Position numbers and translations under genes: made by a program
Source: Hymenobacter cavernae
Lineage (GTDB): Bacteria > Bacteroidota > Bacteroidia > Cytophagales > Hymenobacteraceae
Reading direction: 5' to 3'
Assembly: GCF_014641455.1 (NCBI RefSeq)
Contig: NZ_BMHT01000001.1
Location: 806,001 to 870,000, forward strand
DNA: 64,000 bases
The notes under the pieces: model-generated
Told to the model about the DNA's origin: nothing
The model's database searches: none
What the model saw: only the letters and a program-made list of their open reading frames with translations
In this document: positions 9,366-16,670 of the stretch, in pieces
How the letters are laid out: each line of letters opens with the position of its first letter
How positions within the stretch are numbered: position 1 is the stretch's first letter

Positions 9366-10601
9366 CTATTCAAATACAATGCGTTGCGGCACAATTCCTT
9401 CACCACGCAGCACATATAAGCCTGCTTTCAGCGAACCCCGAGGCAATACAAACTCCGGCTGCGACCAGCGAAACCGGCGCACGATGCGGCTGGTAGCGTC
9501 AAGCAGCTCTATCTCGCGCGGTTGAAATGCGACATTGCCAGGTGCCAGCAGCCGCACGGCATCGATGGCTGGCGTTGGGTACACTTGTACGGCGAGGGAA
9601 GGTTTTGCGGCTTTAGTAGCCGTAATGATTGTGCCCGGCTGCCGAAGAAGCGGACGGAGAAAGTCGCGCACAACGCGGAACGTGGTATCCATGTAGGCCA
9701 CGCTTGGCTCCGAGACTCCATTGTACGGAACGTGGTTGGCACCTTTGAACGTGTACAGCGTGTTAGGAACGCCCACAGCATCCGCGCGCACTTTGATAAT
9801 GCCGCTGCCGTAGAGCTGCTGGGGTGGCAGGCCGAAGCCGGGCTTGCCGGAGTTGTAGGGCACCCTGTTGTCGTTGGTGCCGTGCAGGCTTACCAGCGGC
9901 ACGCTGCCGGCCTCCAGCCACTCGCGCCGACCCAGCGCACCGCACAAATTCACCACGCCACGCACGGCGCTCGAGTAACCTAGGTTGTTGCTCCCTTCTA
10001 AGCCGCCGAGCGCTGCGGCATCGTAGAAGCTAGGTACTTCACTCAGCTTGTCGAGGTAGCCGGTTTGCAGCGCCACAAACGCGCCGGCCGAAGAGCCGCC
10101 CGCGAAGATATAGCCGGAGTGAATACGATACTGCCGGTTGGTAGCGGCGTCTTTGCGGAAGAAGCGCACGGCTGCTCGCATATCCTGAGTGGCAAGCAGC
10201 GCCCCTTTCGCAAAATTGATGGTGTCGCCGGGCAGGAGTAATTGAATCAGGCTCAGCAGTCGATAATCAATGCTAGCCGTGACGTAGCCTAGCCGGGCAA
10301 AGCGGGTGCAGATTTCCGTCATGGGCTGGTCGCTTTTGGTGCCCTGCACAAAAGCGCCTTCGTGGGCCATAATGAGCAGCGGACGGCGCACTGCCGTATC
10401 GCCGGCCGGCTCGTAAATGTCCATTACTAGTTGCTGTGGAAGGCCGATTAACGTATTCGCTGAACCATACACGACATCTCGGGTCACCCTTACATCAGGA
10501 AATATGGGCTTGTAGTAACGGCCGCCGGTAGTATCGATTTGGGCAAAAGCCGAACGACTTGCCAGCAATGCCAGCAACAGGAAAATAAAGGCATTGCGCA
10601 T
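9366..10601 (-). CDS. Secreted alpha/beta hydrolase with T9SS sorting domain
   Basis: 411 residues: signal peptide (1-20, ending SAFA), a carboxylesterase/BD-FAE-like hydrolase domain (about 35-325), and a C-terminal type A T9SS sorting domain. Catalytic features seen are LIMAHEGAF (oxyanion side), Ser171 in GGSSAGAF, the Asp in HGTNDNRVPY and the His in FKGANHVPYNG. The tail VYPTPAIDAVRLLAP ... GLYVLRGEG...QRIVFE is the classic sorting signature, so the enzyme should cross the outer membrane through T9SS and be released or anchored at the surface. Substrate unknown: esters of plant or microbial polymers are possible. Transcribed alone. Confidence 0.87.
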   Translation of the reverse strand: MRNAFIFLLLALLASRSAFAQIDTTGGRYYKPIFPDVRVTRDVVYGSANTLIGLPQQLVMDIYEPAGDTAVRRPLLIMAHEGAFVQGTKSDQPMTEICTRFARLGYVTASIDYRLLSLIQLLLPGDTINFAKGALLATQDMRAAVRFFRKDAATNRQYRIHSGYIFAGGSSAGAFVALQTGYLDKLSEVPSFYDAAALGGLEGSNNLGYSSAVRGVVNLCGALGRREWLEAGSVPLVSLHGTNDNRVPYNSGKPGFGLPPQQLYGSGIIKVRADAVGVPNTLYTFKGANHVPYNGVSEPSVAYMDTTFRVVRDFLRPLLRQPGTIITATKAAKPSLAVQVYPTPAIDAVRLLAPGNVAFQPREIELLDATSRIVRRFRWSQPEFVLPRGSLKAGLYVLRGEGIVPQRIVFE

Positions 10602-10733
10602 GATTAACAGGGGCTTAGCTAATACCTAGGTTGACGCAAGGCTAGCTTACTAGGTTGTGGTAACATTCAGGCAATCTTCTGCAATAAATCGTGTTGAAGG
10701 CAGCATGCTCTAGCAGCTAGCTCCGATTGTCCG

Positions 10734-10741
10734 TAGGTTTG
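10734..10741 (+). promoter_or_regulatory. Putative -7 element of the S66 peptidase gene
   Basis: TAGGTTTG fits TANNTTTG and lies 23 nt before the ATG. No clear -33 TTG. Confidence 0.45.
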
Positions 10742-10764
10742 TCGCCGCGCAATTCACTCTCTTT

Positions 10765-11667
10765 ATGCCTACCACTCCTCCTCCCCTACGGCCCGGCGAC
10801 CGGGTTGCTATTGTTTGTCCCGCTCGCAAAGTTTCCCACGCCGAAGTCGTGGCGGCAGTAACTATTCTCACCAGTTGGGGGCTTGAAGTCGTTCTAGGTG
10901 ATACGGTAACGGCGGAGTATCATCAATTCGCCGGCCCCGATGAACTGCGCCGCTCCGACTTCCAGCGCATGCTCGACGCGCCCGACATTCGGGCGATTCT
11001 GTGCGCCCGCGGCGGCTACGGCACCTCCCGCATCATCGACCAGCTGGACTTCTCCCGTTTCGCCGACAACCCCAAGTGGATTGCCGGCTTCAGCGACGTG
11101 ACGGTGCTCAACTCTCATTTGTTGGCCCTAGGTCACGAAAGCATTCATGGCGTGATGCCGCTGCTCTTCGACCAAGAAGGTGGCGAAGAATCGTTGGAAA
11201 GCCTGCGCCGCGTGCTGTTTGGCGAGCCGGTGAGCTACGACGCGCCCGCGCACCCGTTCAACAACCTAGGTACCGCCACGGGCGAATTGGTTGGCGGCAA
11301 TCTGAGTCTGCTCCAAAATCTCAGCGGCACCCGTTCGGACTGCTCCACCCCGGGTCGCATTCTGTTTCTGGAAGATATTGACGAGTACCTCTACAACATC
11401 GACCGGATGATGGTGCACCTCGACCGCACTGGTAAGCTCCAGAACCTAGCTGGCTTGCTCGTAGGTCACTTCACCGACCCACACGACAACACCATCTCCT
11501 TCGGCCAGACGCCTTACGAAATCATCCAGACCTACGCCAGCAAGTACAGTTTCCCGGTAGCGTACGGCTTCCCCGTCGGGCACGAGCCGCAGAACATGGC
11601 GCTAGTTTGCGGCCGTATGGCTCAGATGGTGGTAGATGCAGAGGGCGTGCGGGTGGCGTACGTTTGA
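10765..11667 (+). CDS. LD-carboxypeptidase, peptidase family S66
   Basis: Serine peptidase that removes the terminal D-Ala from muropeptide tetrapeptides during murein recycling (LdcA-type). The 300-residue length is normal. Seen: N-terminal PLRPGDRVAIVCPARKV, ARGGYGTSRIIDQLDF, nucleophile Ser110 in WIAGFSDVTVL, HGVMPLLF, GGNLSLLQNLSGT, the catalytic Glu region LFLEDIDEYLYNIDRM and the His in PVGHEPQNMAL. There is no signal peptide, so it should act in the cytoplasm like LdcA. It has its own probable promoter and ends at an unusually long palindrome. Confidence 0.92.
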   Translation: MPTTPPPLRPGDRVAIVCPARKVSHAEVVAAVTILTSWGLEVVLGDTVTAEYHQFAGPDELRRSDFQRMLDAPDIRAILCARGGYGTSRIIDQLDFSRFADNPKWIAGFSDVTVLNSHLLALGHESIHGVMPLLFDQEGGEESLESLRRVLFGEPVSYDAPAHPFNNLGTATGELVGGNLSLLQNLSGTRSDCSTPGRILFLEDIDEYLYNIDRMMVHLDRTGKLQNLAGLLVGHFTDPHDNTISFGQTPYEIIQTYASKYSFPVAYGFPVGHEPQNMALVCGRMAQMVVDAEGVRVAYV

Positions 11668-11677
11668 GTGTGCCCTA

Positions 11678-11746
11678 AAACCTAGGTAGCCCCGGCGAGT
11701 GTAACACTTAGAACTAGAGCTACACTCGCCGGGGCTACCTAGGTTT
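11678..11746. terminator. Long perfect palindrome between convergent genes
   Basis: Arms 11678-11703 and 11721-11746 are perfect 26-nt reverse complements around a 17-nt loop, with CCTAGG near both outer ends. Placed between two convergent stop codons, it should terminate both, although only three T follow. Confidence 0.7.
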
Positions 11747-11758
11747 GTAGATTGTGCT

Positions 11759-12331
11759 CTACTTGTTTGAGTTCTGCAGCACTTGCAGAATCAGGTCTAT
11801 CTTGCCCCCTACTCCACTTAGCTCGGTCTTGATGCCGGCTACGTCAGTTTTAAGATCAGCTACATCCGTCTTGATGCCAGCTACTTCGGTCTTGATGCCG
11901 GCTACTTCGGTCTTGATGCCGGCTACATCCGTCTTGATGCCGGCTACATCCGTCTTGATGCCGGATACTTCGGTCTTGATGCCGGCTACTTCGGTCCAAA
12001 GCTCAACTTGGCCTTGTTTAAGCTGTACGATGTCTTGCCGCATTGCAATCATTCCTGTTTGCATGTCAGCTACTGTTGTTTGCAGTGCAGCTTGACCTGT
12101 CAGCAAGAAGCTGATGTTACTGCTTTGCTGTCCAACCAACCCAATCACTTGCTTGATCTGGGCTTGGGTCTGGCGGTGCAGGGCGGTGTGCTGGTCCAGA
12201 ATAGCCATTGTTTCGGCTAGCAGCGGCTCTAGTTGGTCGAGGCGTTCGTCGGGAGTCATGTGGGAAAGCTCGGTAGAAATCAGGTAACGAATATCCGACT
12301 TATTTGGGTATTGCTGAAAAACAACCTGCAT
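11759..12331 (-). CDS. Coiled-coil protein with tandem heptad repeats
   Basis: Up to 190 residues, no signal peptide, no family I recognise by name. The N-terminal half (MTPDERLDQLEPLLAE...) is acidic and helical; residues about 110-170 are eight tandem heptads of the form V-A-G-I-K-T-E/D, then a short tail SGVGGKIDLILQVLQNSNK. Val and Ile take the a and d positions, so it should form a parallel coiled coil, perhaps a trimer. The start is uncertain: ATG 12331 abuts the terminator of the upstream gene, and ATG 12259 (MTPDERLDQ) is an alternative. Role unknown; scaffold or oligomerisation is a guess. Confidence 0.7.
   Translation of the reverse strand: MQVVFQQYPNKSDIRYLISTELSHMTPDERLDQLEPLLAETMAILDQHTALHRQTQAQIKQVIGLVGQQSSNISFLLTGQAALQTTVADMQTGMIAMRQDIVQLKQGQVELWTEVAGIKTEVSGIKTDVAGIKTDVAGIKTEVAGIKTEVAGIKTDVADLKTDVAGIKTELSGVGGKIDLILQVLQNSNK
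11823..11997. repeat. Tandem 21-bp coding repeat
   Basis: About eight consecutive 21-bp units of the type GTCTTGATGCCGGCTACNTCN encode the heptads of the coiled-coil protein. Units differ mainly at A/T and C/G choices that switch Glu/Asp. Such arrays can gain or lose units by slippage without breaking the frame. Confidence 0.9.
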
Positions 12332-12332
12332 G

Positions 12333-12362
12333 AAAAAAGGTGATGCCTGGCACCACCTTTTT
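12333..12362 (-). terminator. Terminator of the M28 lipoprotein gene
   Basis: AAAAAAGGTG (12333-12342) pairs with CACCTTTTT (12354-12362); on the minus strand the stem ends in T6. It lies 28 bp past the M28 stop. Confidence 0.8.
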
Positions 12363-12390
12363 CTAATCTGGCTACTGGCTTGCTGATTTG

Positions 12391-13425
12391 CTAGCCAGCA
12401 TAAATCGTTTGCAATACCGTCTGGCCCACCGCTTTGAGCGTGCGCTTGTCGATGATGCTCATGTTGTCCTGCGTGGTGTGGTGATACGCCGGGAAATATT
12501 CGTCGCCGACGGGCAGGTGGTCGATGATGTCGATGGTGCGGACGCCGGCTTGGTTCGTGAAAACGTGGTCGTCGGTGATGCCGGGGCTATCTTGGAAGAG
12601 GAAGTAGTCGGAGTAGCCGATCTGGGCGGCCGTATTCCACACTTTATCCACAATGTCGCGGGCTTTTTCTACCGAAAGCTGCTCGCGGCTGAACTTGGCG
12701 TTTTTAGCCCCAACCATATCCAGCAAGATGCCATAGTCGGGCTTGTAATTAGCGGGCAGCAGGTGCTGGGCCCAATATTGCGAACCTAGGCACCAGCTCG
12801 ATTTACCTTGCTCTTCCTGGGCTTGCAGCTGGTTTTTCAGGTCGCTTTGGGTGCTGCCGTCGTAGCCGTAGTCTTCAGAGTCGAAGAGAATGAAATCGAT
12901 ACCGACATTTGGCCTGAGGCTGTCGGGCTGAGAGGCTAGCACGCGGGCCATTTCCAGGGCAATACCGACGCCGCTGGCCCCATCACTGGCGCCATCGAGC
13001 GGCGCGTTCTTGTGCTGATCATCTTTATCGGCGAAGGGGCGCGTGTCCCAGTGCGTGAAGACGGCGACGCGGCGAGTTGCCTGGGGCTGAAACTGGGCGA
13101 TGATGTTGCGCGAGCGTAACATCTTGCCATCAAACGCCATGGCCTCGAAGGGTTGCTCTTTCACCGTCAGACCTAGGTTCTTGAACTTCTGCACGAGCCA
13201 GTCGCCGGTGGCTACGTGGGCTTTGGAGTTCGGCACGCGCGGCCCGAAAGCGACTTGCTTGGTGGTGTAGGCGTAGGCTGAATCGGCGTTGAAGCTCGGG
13301 GCGGCGGGCACTTTGGCTTCCTCAGTTTCGGCCGTTTCGGTGGTTGCCTGCTTGTCCCGGTTACAGCTGGCGGCCAGCAGCACAAGAGCCAGCGCGGGGG
13401 CCAGCCAGGAGTATTTCGATTTCAT
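12391..13425 (-). CDS. M28-family lipoprotein (Zn peptidase / glutaminyl cyclase-like)
   Basis: 344 residues. Lipoprotein signal with lipobox LLAASC (Cys21), an acidic Thr/Glu-rich linker, then an M28 domain: VAVFTHWDTRPFA, DGASDGASGVGIALEMA, ILFDSEDYG, LLDMVGAKN, GITDDHVFTNQAGVRTIDIID and YHHTTQDN. The order and spacing are those of the glutaminyl-peptide cyclotransferase subgroup of M28, which cyclises N-terminal Gln; an aminopeptidase function is the alternative. It should sit in the periplasm, membrane anchored. The start MKSKYSWLAPALALVLLAASC at 13425 is preferred to ATG 13491, which would put 22 charged residues before the signal. Confidence 0.88.
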   Translation of the reverse strand: MKSKYSWLAPALALVLLAASCNRDKQATTETAETEEAKVPAAPSFNADSAYAYTTKQVAFGPRVPNSKAHVATGDWLVQKFKNLGLTVKEQPFEAMAFDGKMLRSRNIIAQFQPQATRRVAVFTHWDTRPFADKDDQHKNAPLDGASDGASGVGIALEMARVLASQPDSLRPNVGIDFILFDSEDYGYDGSTQSDLKNQLQAQEEQGKSSWCLGSQYWAQHLLPANYKPDYGILLDMVGAKNAKFSREQLSVEKARDIVDKVWNTAAQIGYSDYFLFQDSPGITDDHVFTNQAGVRTIDIIDHLPVGDEYFPAYHHTTQDNMSIIDKRTLKAVGQTVLQTIYAG

Positions 13426-13435
13426 GGTGTGCAAA

Positions 13436-13533
13436 GTAGCGCGAAGCTCCAGCTTCGCGCATCGTTGAACGATTATCGTTGAGTAACGCAAACGAGTTGT
13501 TCAACGATGCGCGAAGCTGGAGCTTCGCGCTAC
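13436..13533. repeat. REP-like palindrome doublet
   Basis: Two 35-nt arms (13436-13470 and 13499-13533) are perfect reverse complements separated by 28 nt. Each arm contains its own nested palindrome GCGCGAAGCT-CC/GG-AGCTTCGCGC. This nested, bipartite form is that of REP/BIME elements, which RAYT transposases spread. It fills most of the gap between cysS and the M28 gene. Confidence 0.8.
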
Positions 13534-13540
13534 AATTTGC

Positions 13541-15043
13541 CTACTCCTCGCTATAAGCCCAATCAACACCCGCTTTGGTGTCCTTCACCACGATGCCTTG
13601 CTCCTTCAGCGCCGCCCGAATCTGGTCGACTTTGTCGTAGGCTTTGGTGGCTTTGGCTTCCTGATAGAACGTGAGCGTGAGGCTGAGCAGGTCTTCGGCG
13701 TTGGCCCGCGGCTCGTCGACTAAACCTAGAACGTCGGTGACCAGCGTGCGATACGCTTGCGTAGCTTCCTGCAAAGCGGCGGCACTTACATTGGCCAGGG
13801 TAGCCAGGTTGGCGCCGAAGCCGTTGAATTTGCGCAGCAGGTTAAACAAGCCAGCTATGGCGCGGGCCGTGTTCAGGTCGTCGTTCAGGCCGGCGAAGCA
13901 ATCGGCGACGAGCTTGCGCAGCTCGGCGTCGGCTTTTTCGGTGTCAACAGCGCGCTCGGTTCCTTCCGGTAGTTGCAGCTTGTCGAGTAGGCGCAGGCCG
14001 TTCATGAGCTTGCGGTAGCCTTTGCGAGCGGCTTGCAGGGCTTCGTCGCTCACGTCGATGGGGCTGCGGTACTGCGCTTGCAGCAGGAAGAAGCGCACCG
14101 TCATGGGCGAGTACGGCTGCGAGAGAGCCGACGCGCCGCCTTTAAACAGGTCATTGAACGTGATGAAGTTGCCGAGCGACTTGCTCATCTTCTGGCCGTT
14201 CACCGTAATCATGTTGTTGTGCATCCACACGCGGGCCTCGTCGGAATGGCTGTGGCTGGCTTGGCTCTGCGCAATTTCGCACTCATGGTGTGGGAACATC
14301 AGGTCGAGGCCGCCGCCGTGAATGTCGAAGGTCTGACCTAGGTATTTGCGGCTCATAGCCGAGCACTCCAGGTGCCAGCCGGGGAAGCCCTCGCTCCACG
14401 GCGAAGGCCACCGCATCAGGTGTGCCTCCGAGGCTTTTTTCCAAAGCGCGAAATCCAGCGGCGAGCGTTTCTCGTCCTGGCCGGCCAGGTTGTCGCGGGT
14501 GCCGGCGAGCAGCTCTTCGGTCACGCGGTTGGAGAGCTTGCCGTAGTTGTGCTGCTCATTATAGCGCGGCACATCGAAGTACACCGAGCCATTGACTTCG
14601 TAGGCGAAACCATTGGCCAGAATTTCCTCGATCATGCCGATCTGCTCGGTGATGTGGCCGCTGGCGCGGGGCTCGATATCGGGGGGCAAGCAGCCCAGCG
14701 CTTCCATGTGATTATGGTAGCGGTTGGCGTAGTACTCGGCCACTTGCATGGGCTCCAATTGAGCGGCGCGGGCGCGCTTCGAGATTTTGTCTTCGCCTTC
14801 ATCGGCGTCGCCTTCTAGGTGGCCTACGTCGGTGATGTTGCGCACGTAGCGCACCGTGTACCCTAGGTGGCGCAGGTAGCGCACCAGCACATCGAACACA
14901 ACCGGCCCGCGGGCATTGCCCAAGTGGGCATCATTGTAGACCGTCGGGCCGCAAAGGTAAACTCCCACAAACGGCGGATGAAGCGGTTCAAACGCCTCCT
15001 TCCGGCGCGTCAGGGTATTATAAAGCGAAAGCGCGTGCTGCAT
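13541..15043 (-). CDS. cysS: Cysteinyl-tRNA synthetase
   Basis: Class I aminoacyl-tRNA synthetase charging tRNA-Cys with cysteine. 500 residues. Seen: zinc/active-site [18 protein letters not shown] (HIGH region, with HLGN), [13 protein letters not shown] and HHECEIAQS carrying the zinc Cys/His ligands, and KMSKSLGNF. The start [21 protein letters not shown] at 15043 is the family norm; ATG 15100 would add a foreign extension. A -7 box TACTTTTG ends only 4 nt before the ATG on the minus strand, so the mRNA may have almost no leader. Confidence 0.97.
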   Translation of the reverse strand: MQHALSLYNTLTRRKEAFEPLHPPFVGVYLCGPTVYNDAHLGNARGPVVFDVLVRYLRHLGYTVRYVRNITDVGHLEGDADEGEDKISKRARAAQLEPMQVAEYYANRYHNHMEALGCLPPDIEPRASGHITEQIGMIEEILANGFAYEVNGSVYFDVPRYNEQHNYGKLSNRVTEELLAGTRDNLAGQDEKRSPLDFALWKKASEAHLMRWPSPWSEGFPGWHLECSAMSRKYLGQTFDIHGGGLDLMFPHHECEIAQSQASHSHSDEARVWMHNNMITVNGQKMSKSLGNFITFNDLFKGGASALSQPYSPMTVRFFLLQAQYRSPIDVSDEALQAARKGYRKLMNGLRLLDKLQLPEGTERAVDTEKADAELRKLVADCFAGLNDDLNTARAIAGLFNLLRKFNGFGANLATLANVSAAALQEATQAYRTLVTDVLGLVDEPRANAEDLLSLTLTFYQEAKATKAYDKVDQIRAALKEQGIVVKDTKAGVDWAYSEE

Positions 15044-15047
15044 TCGG

Positions 15048-15055
15048 CAAAAGTA
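15048..15055 (-). promoter_or_regulatory. Putative -7 element of cysS
   Basis: Minus-strand TACTTTTG lies directly upstream of the start codon. A TTG is found about 25 nt further up, longer than the usual spacer. Confidence 0.45.
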
Positions 15056-15397
15056 GAAAGATTTGATGGGCCTTTCGGCGCAAAATCGAGATGAGTACAT
15101 TCATCTGTTCAAGCAGCCAGAAAGTTTTGTACCAAGCACTTTTCTTTAGAAAATAGCAGTGACTTGCTCTTTATCGGAACAAGTTTCTGCCACTTACGAG
15201 CAACAAAGTTTACTATCTAGTTTGTGTGGCACAAAAGCTAAGTTGGCGAGTATATAAAGTTCAATTAGCAGTACAAGATTTTTTGGGAGAGTATTAAATG
15301 TTGTTCTCAAAGCTAGCTTCTTGAACGTCATGCTTCGACAAGCGGACGCTAGATGAAGCATGATGCTCTTTTAGCATTCTATTCTAAGAATGACGTG
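15056..15397. other. Non-coding gap, partly repeat-like
   Basis: About 340 bp, more AT-rich than its surroundings, with no credible gene. Its 3' part (15325-15396) has an inverted pair CATGCTTC (15329-15336) / GAAGCATG (15355-15362) framed by ACGTCAT (15325-15331) / ATGACGT (15390-15396), suggesting a degenerate dispersed palindrome. Confidence 0.5.
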
Positions 15398-16531
15398 CTA
15401 CTCAGCTTCATCCCTAGCTCGCAAGTCGTAAGTAGCGGTGGTGGGAAAGTGGTCGGAGTACGGAATTTCGTAGTGCACTTTAAAGTCTTCCACTGTCCAG
15501 TGCGGGCTGGCAAACTGGTTGTCGATGCGCATGAAAGGCAGCCGGCCATTATAGGTGCTCCCAATACCGTTGCCCACCGTGGCCCAGGCATTTTGGAAGT
15601 AGTCGGCCAGCTGGTCGTAGCTGTAGCTGTAGGGCAAATCGTTGAGGTCGGCGCAGAGTAGCATGGGGTAGCGGCACCGCTCGAAGCGGCGCACCAGCGT
15701 ATCGACCTGCACGCTGCGCGCCATCATACCTACCTTGAAGCGCCGCAGCAAACCGCGGCTTTTATGCTTGAAGCCAGCCTTGCTGGAGTAGCTCTGCACG
15801 ATGTCTTTCTCTTGCATGCTCATGCTTTGCAGGTGGAAGTTATACACCCGAATCGTGTCGCCGCCAGGCAGGCGCAGGTCGGCAAACATGGCGTGGTTCT
15901 GCGTGAGCTTGCCGAAGGAAATGGTGCCGCGGCGCAGAATCGGGTAGCGCGAGAAGATGGCAATGCCAAACTCGGCGCCAGCGCTATTCGTCAGGCTTTT
16001 CGACAGGAAAGCGTGCCGCCCAGCCTTGCGCCCGATCTGCTCAACGGTGCGGAATACTTTCCCGTCGCGGGTGTGCGTGCTGCGGGGTTCGTTGTAGAAC
16101 TCTTGCAGGCAGATGATATCGGCTGGGCTTTCGGCTAGCCACTGCACCAGCTTGCGCGAAGAACCTAGGTCGGGGTCGCGCAGCTGCGGGTACACGTTGA
16201 AGATGCGCACGTTGGCACTCAGCACGCGCACCTGGCGGTCGGGTGTGCCGGTAGCTTCCACGGTGCGCCACGGATGCAGGGCCAGCCCCCGCTGAAAATG
16301 CGGCCACGTAAGCACCGTCACCAGCAGCGGCAGCAGCGCCAGGCGCCAGTTGCGCAGCAGCCAGTAGAAAACTAAACCTAGGTTCAACCCGAGCGCGACG
16401 GGCAATGTGAGGGCACCGAAAGCAGCGGGCCAGAAGGTATGCGGCGGAATCTGCACGCAGGCAATAGCCACCAGCAGCCACAGCACCACGAGCACAGTAC
16501 AGGTAAACGCAAACGAACGACGCACCGCCAA
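15398..16531 (-). CDS. Membrane-anchored endonuclease/exonuclease/phosphatase-family protein
   Basis: 377 residues: three hydrophobic segments in the first 90 residues (FTCTVLVVLWLLVAIACV, then ALTLPVALGLNLGLVFYWLL, LALLPLLVTVLTW), followed by an EEP domain with VRVLSANVRIFN, CLQEFYNE (metal Glu), VYNFHLQS, LLCADLNDLPYSYSY and the C-terminal SDHFP His. The catalytic set is complete, so a phosphodiesterase or phosphatase acting outside the inner membrane is likely; nucleic acid, lipid and phosphate-ester substrates are all possible. The start is TTG 16531 or the nearby GTG 16525; no ATG fits. A -7 box TACCTTTG lies 22 nt upstream. Confidence 0.87.
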   Translation of the reverse strand: MAVRRSFAFTCTVLVVLWLLVAIACVQIPPHTFWPAAFGALTLPVALGLNLGLVFYWLLRNWRLALLPLLVTVLTWPHFQRGLALHPWRTVEATGTPDRQVRVLSANVRIFNVYPQLRDPDLGSSRKLVQWLAESPADIICLQEFYNEPRSTHTRDGKVFRTVEQIGRKAGRHAFLSKSLTNSAGAEFGIAIFSRYPILRRGTISFGKLTQNHAMFADLRLPGGDTIRVYNFHLQSMSMQEKDIVQSYSSKAGFKHKSRGLLRRFKVGMMARSVQVDTLVRRFERCRYPMLLCADLNDLPYSYSYDQLADYFQNAWATVGNGIGSTYNGRLPFMRIDNQFASPHWTVEDFKVHYEIPYSDHFPTTATYDLRARDEAE

Positions 16532-16553
16532 AAGTCTGAAAAAGAGCCTCGGA

Positions 16554-16561
16554 CAAAGGTA
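16554..16561 (-). promoter_or_regulatory. Putative -7 element of the EEP-family gene
   Basis: Minus-strand TACCTTTG, a perfect TANNTTTG match, gives a leader of about 15-20 nt. Confidence 0.55.
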
Positions 16562-16670
16562 GGCGTTCGGGCCGGAAAGCGACCTAGCTCAAGCAGTTGA
16601 TATACGCCGGCTGGCTGCCTTTTCGTTGTATCTTGCATCATAAACTGCTGATTTCTGTCTGGTTCCGCCT

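Noticed and set aside
11823..11997. 21-bp repeats considered as a CRISPR array
   Set aside because: The units are contiguous, have no unique spacers and encode in-frame heptads.
13436..13533. REP-like doublet considered as a simple terminator
   Set aside because: It is upstream of the M28 start and downstream of cysS on the minus strand, but each arm has its own palindrome and no U-run, which fits a repeat element better.
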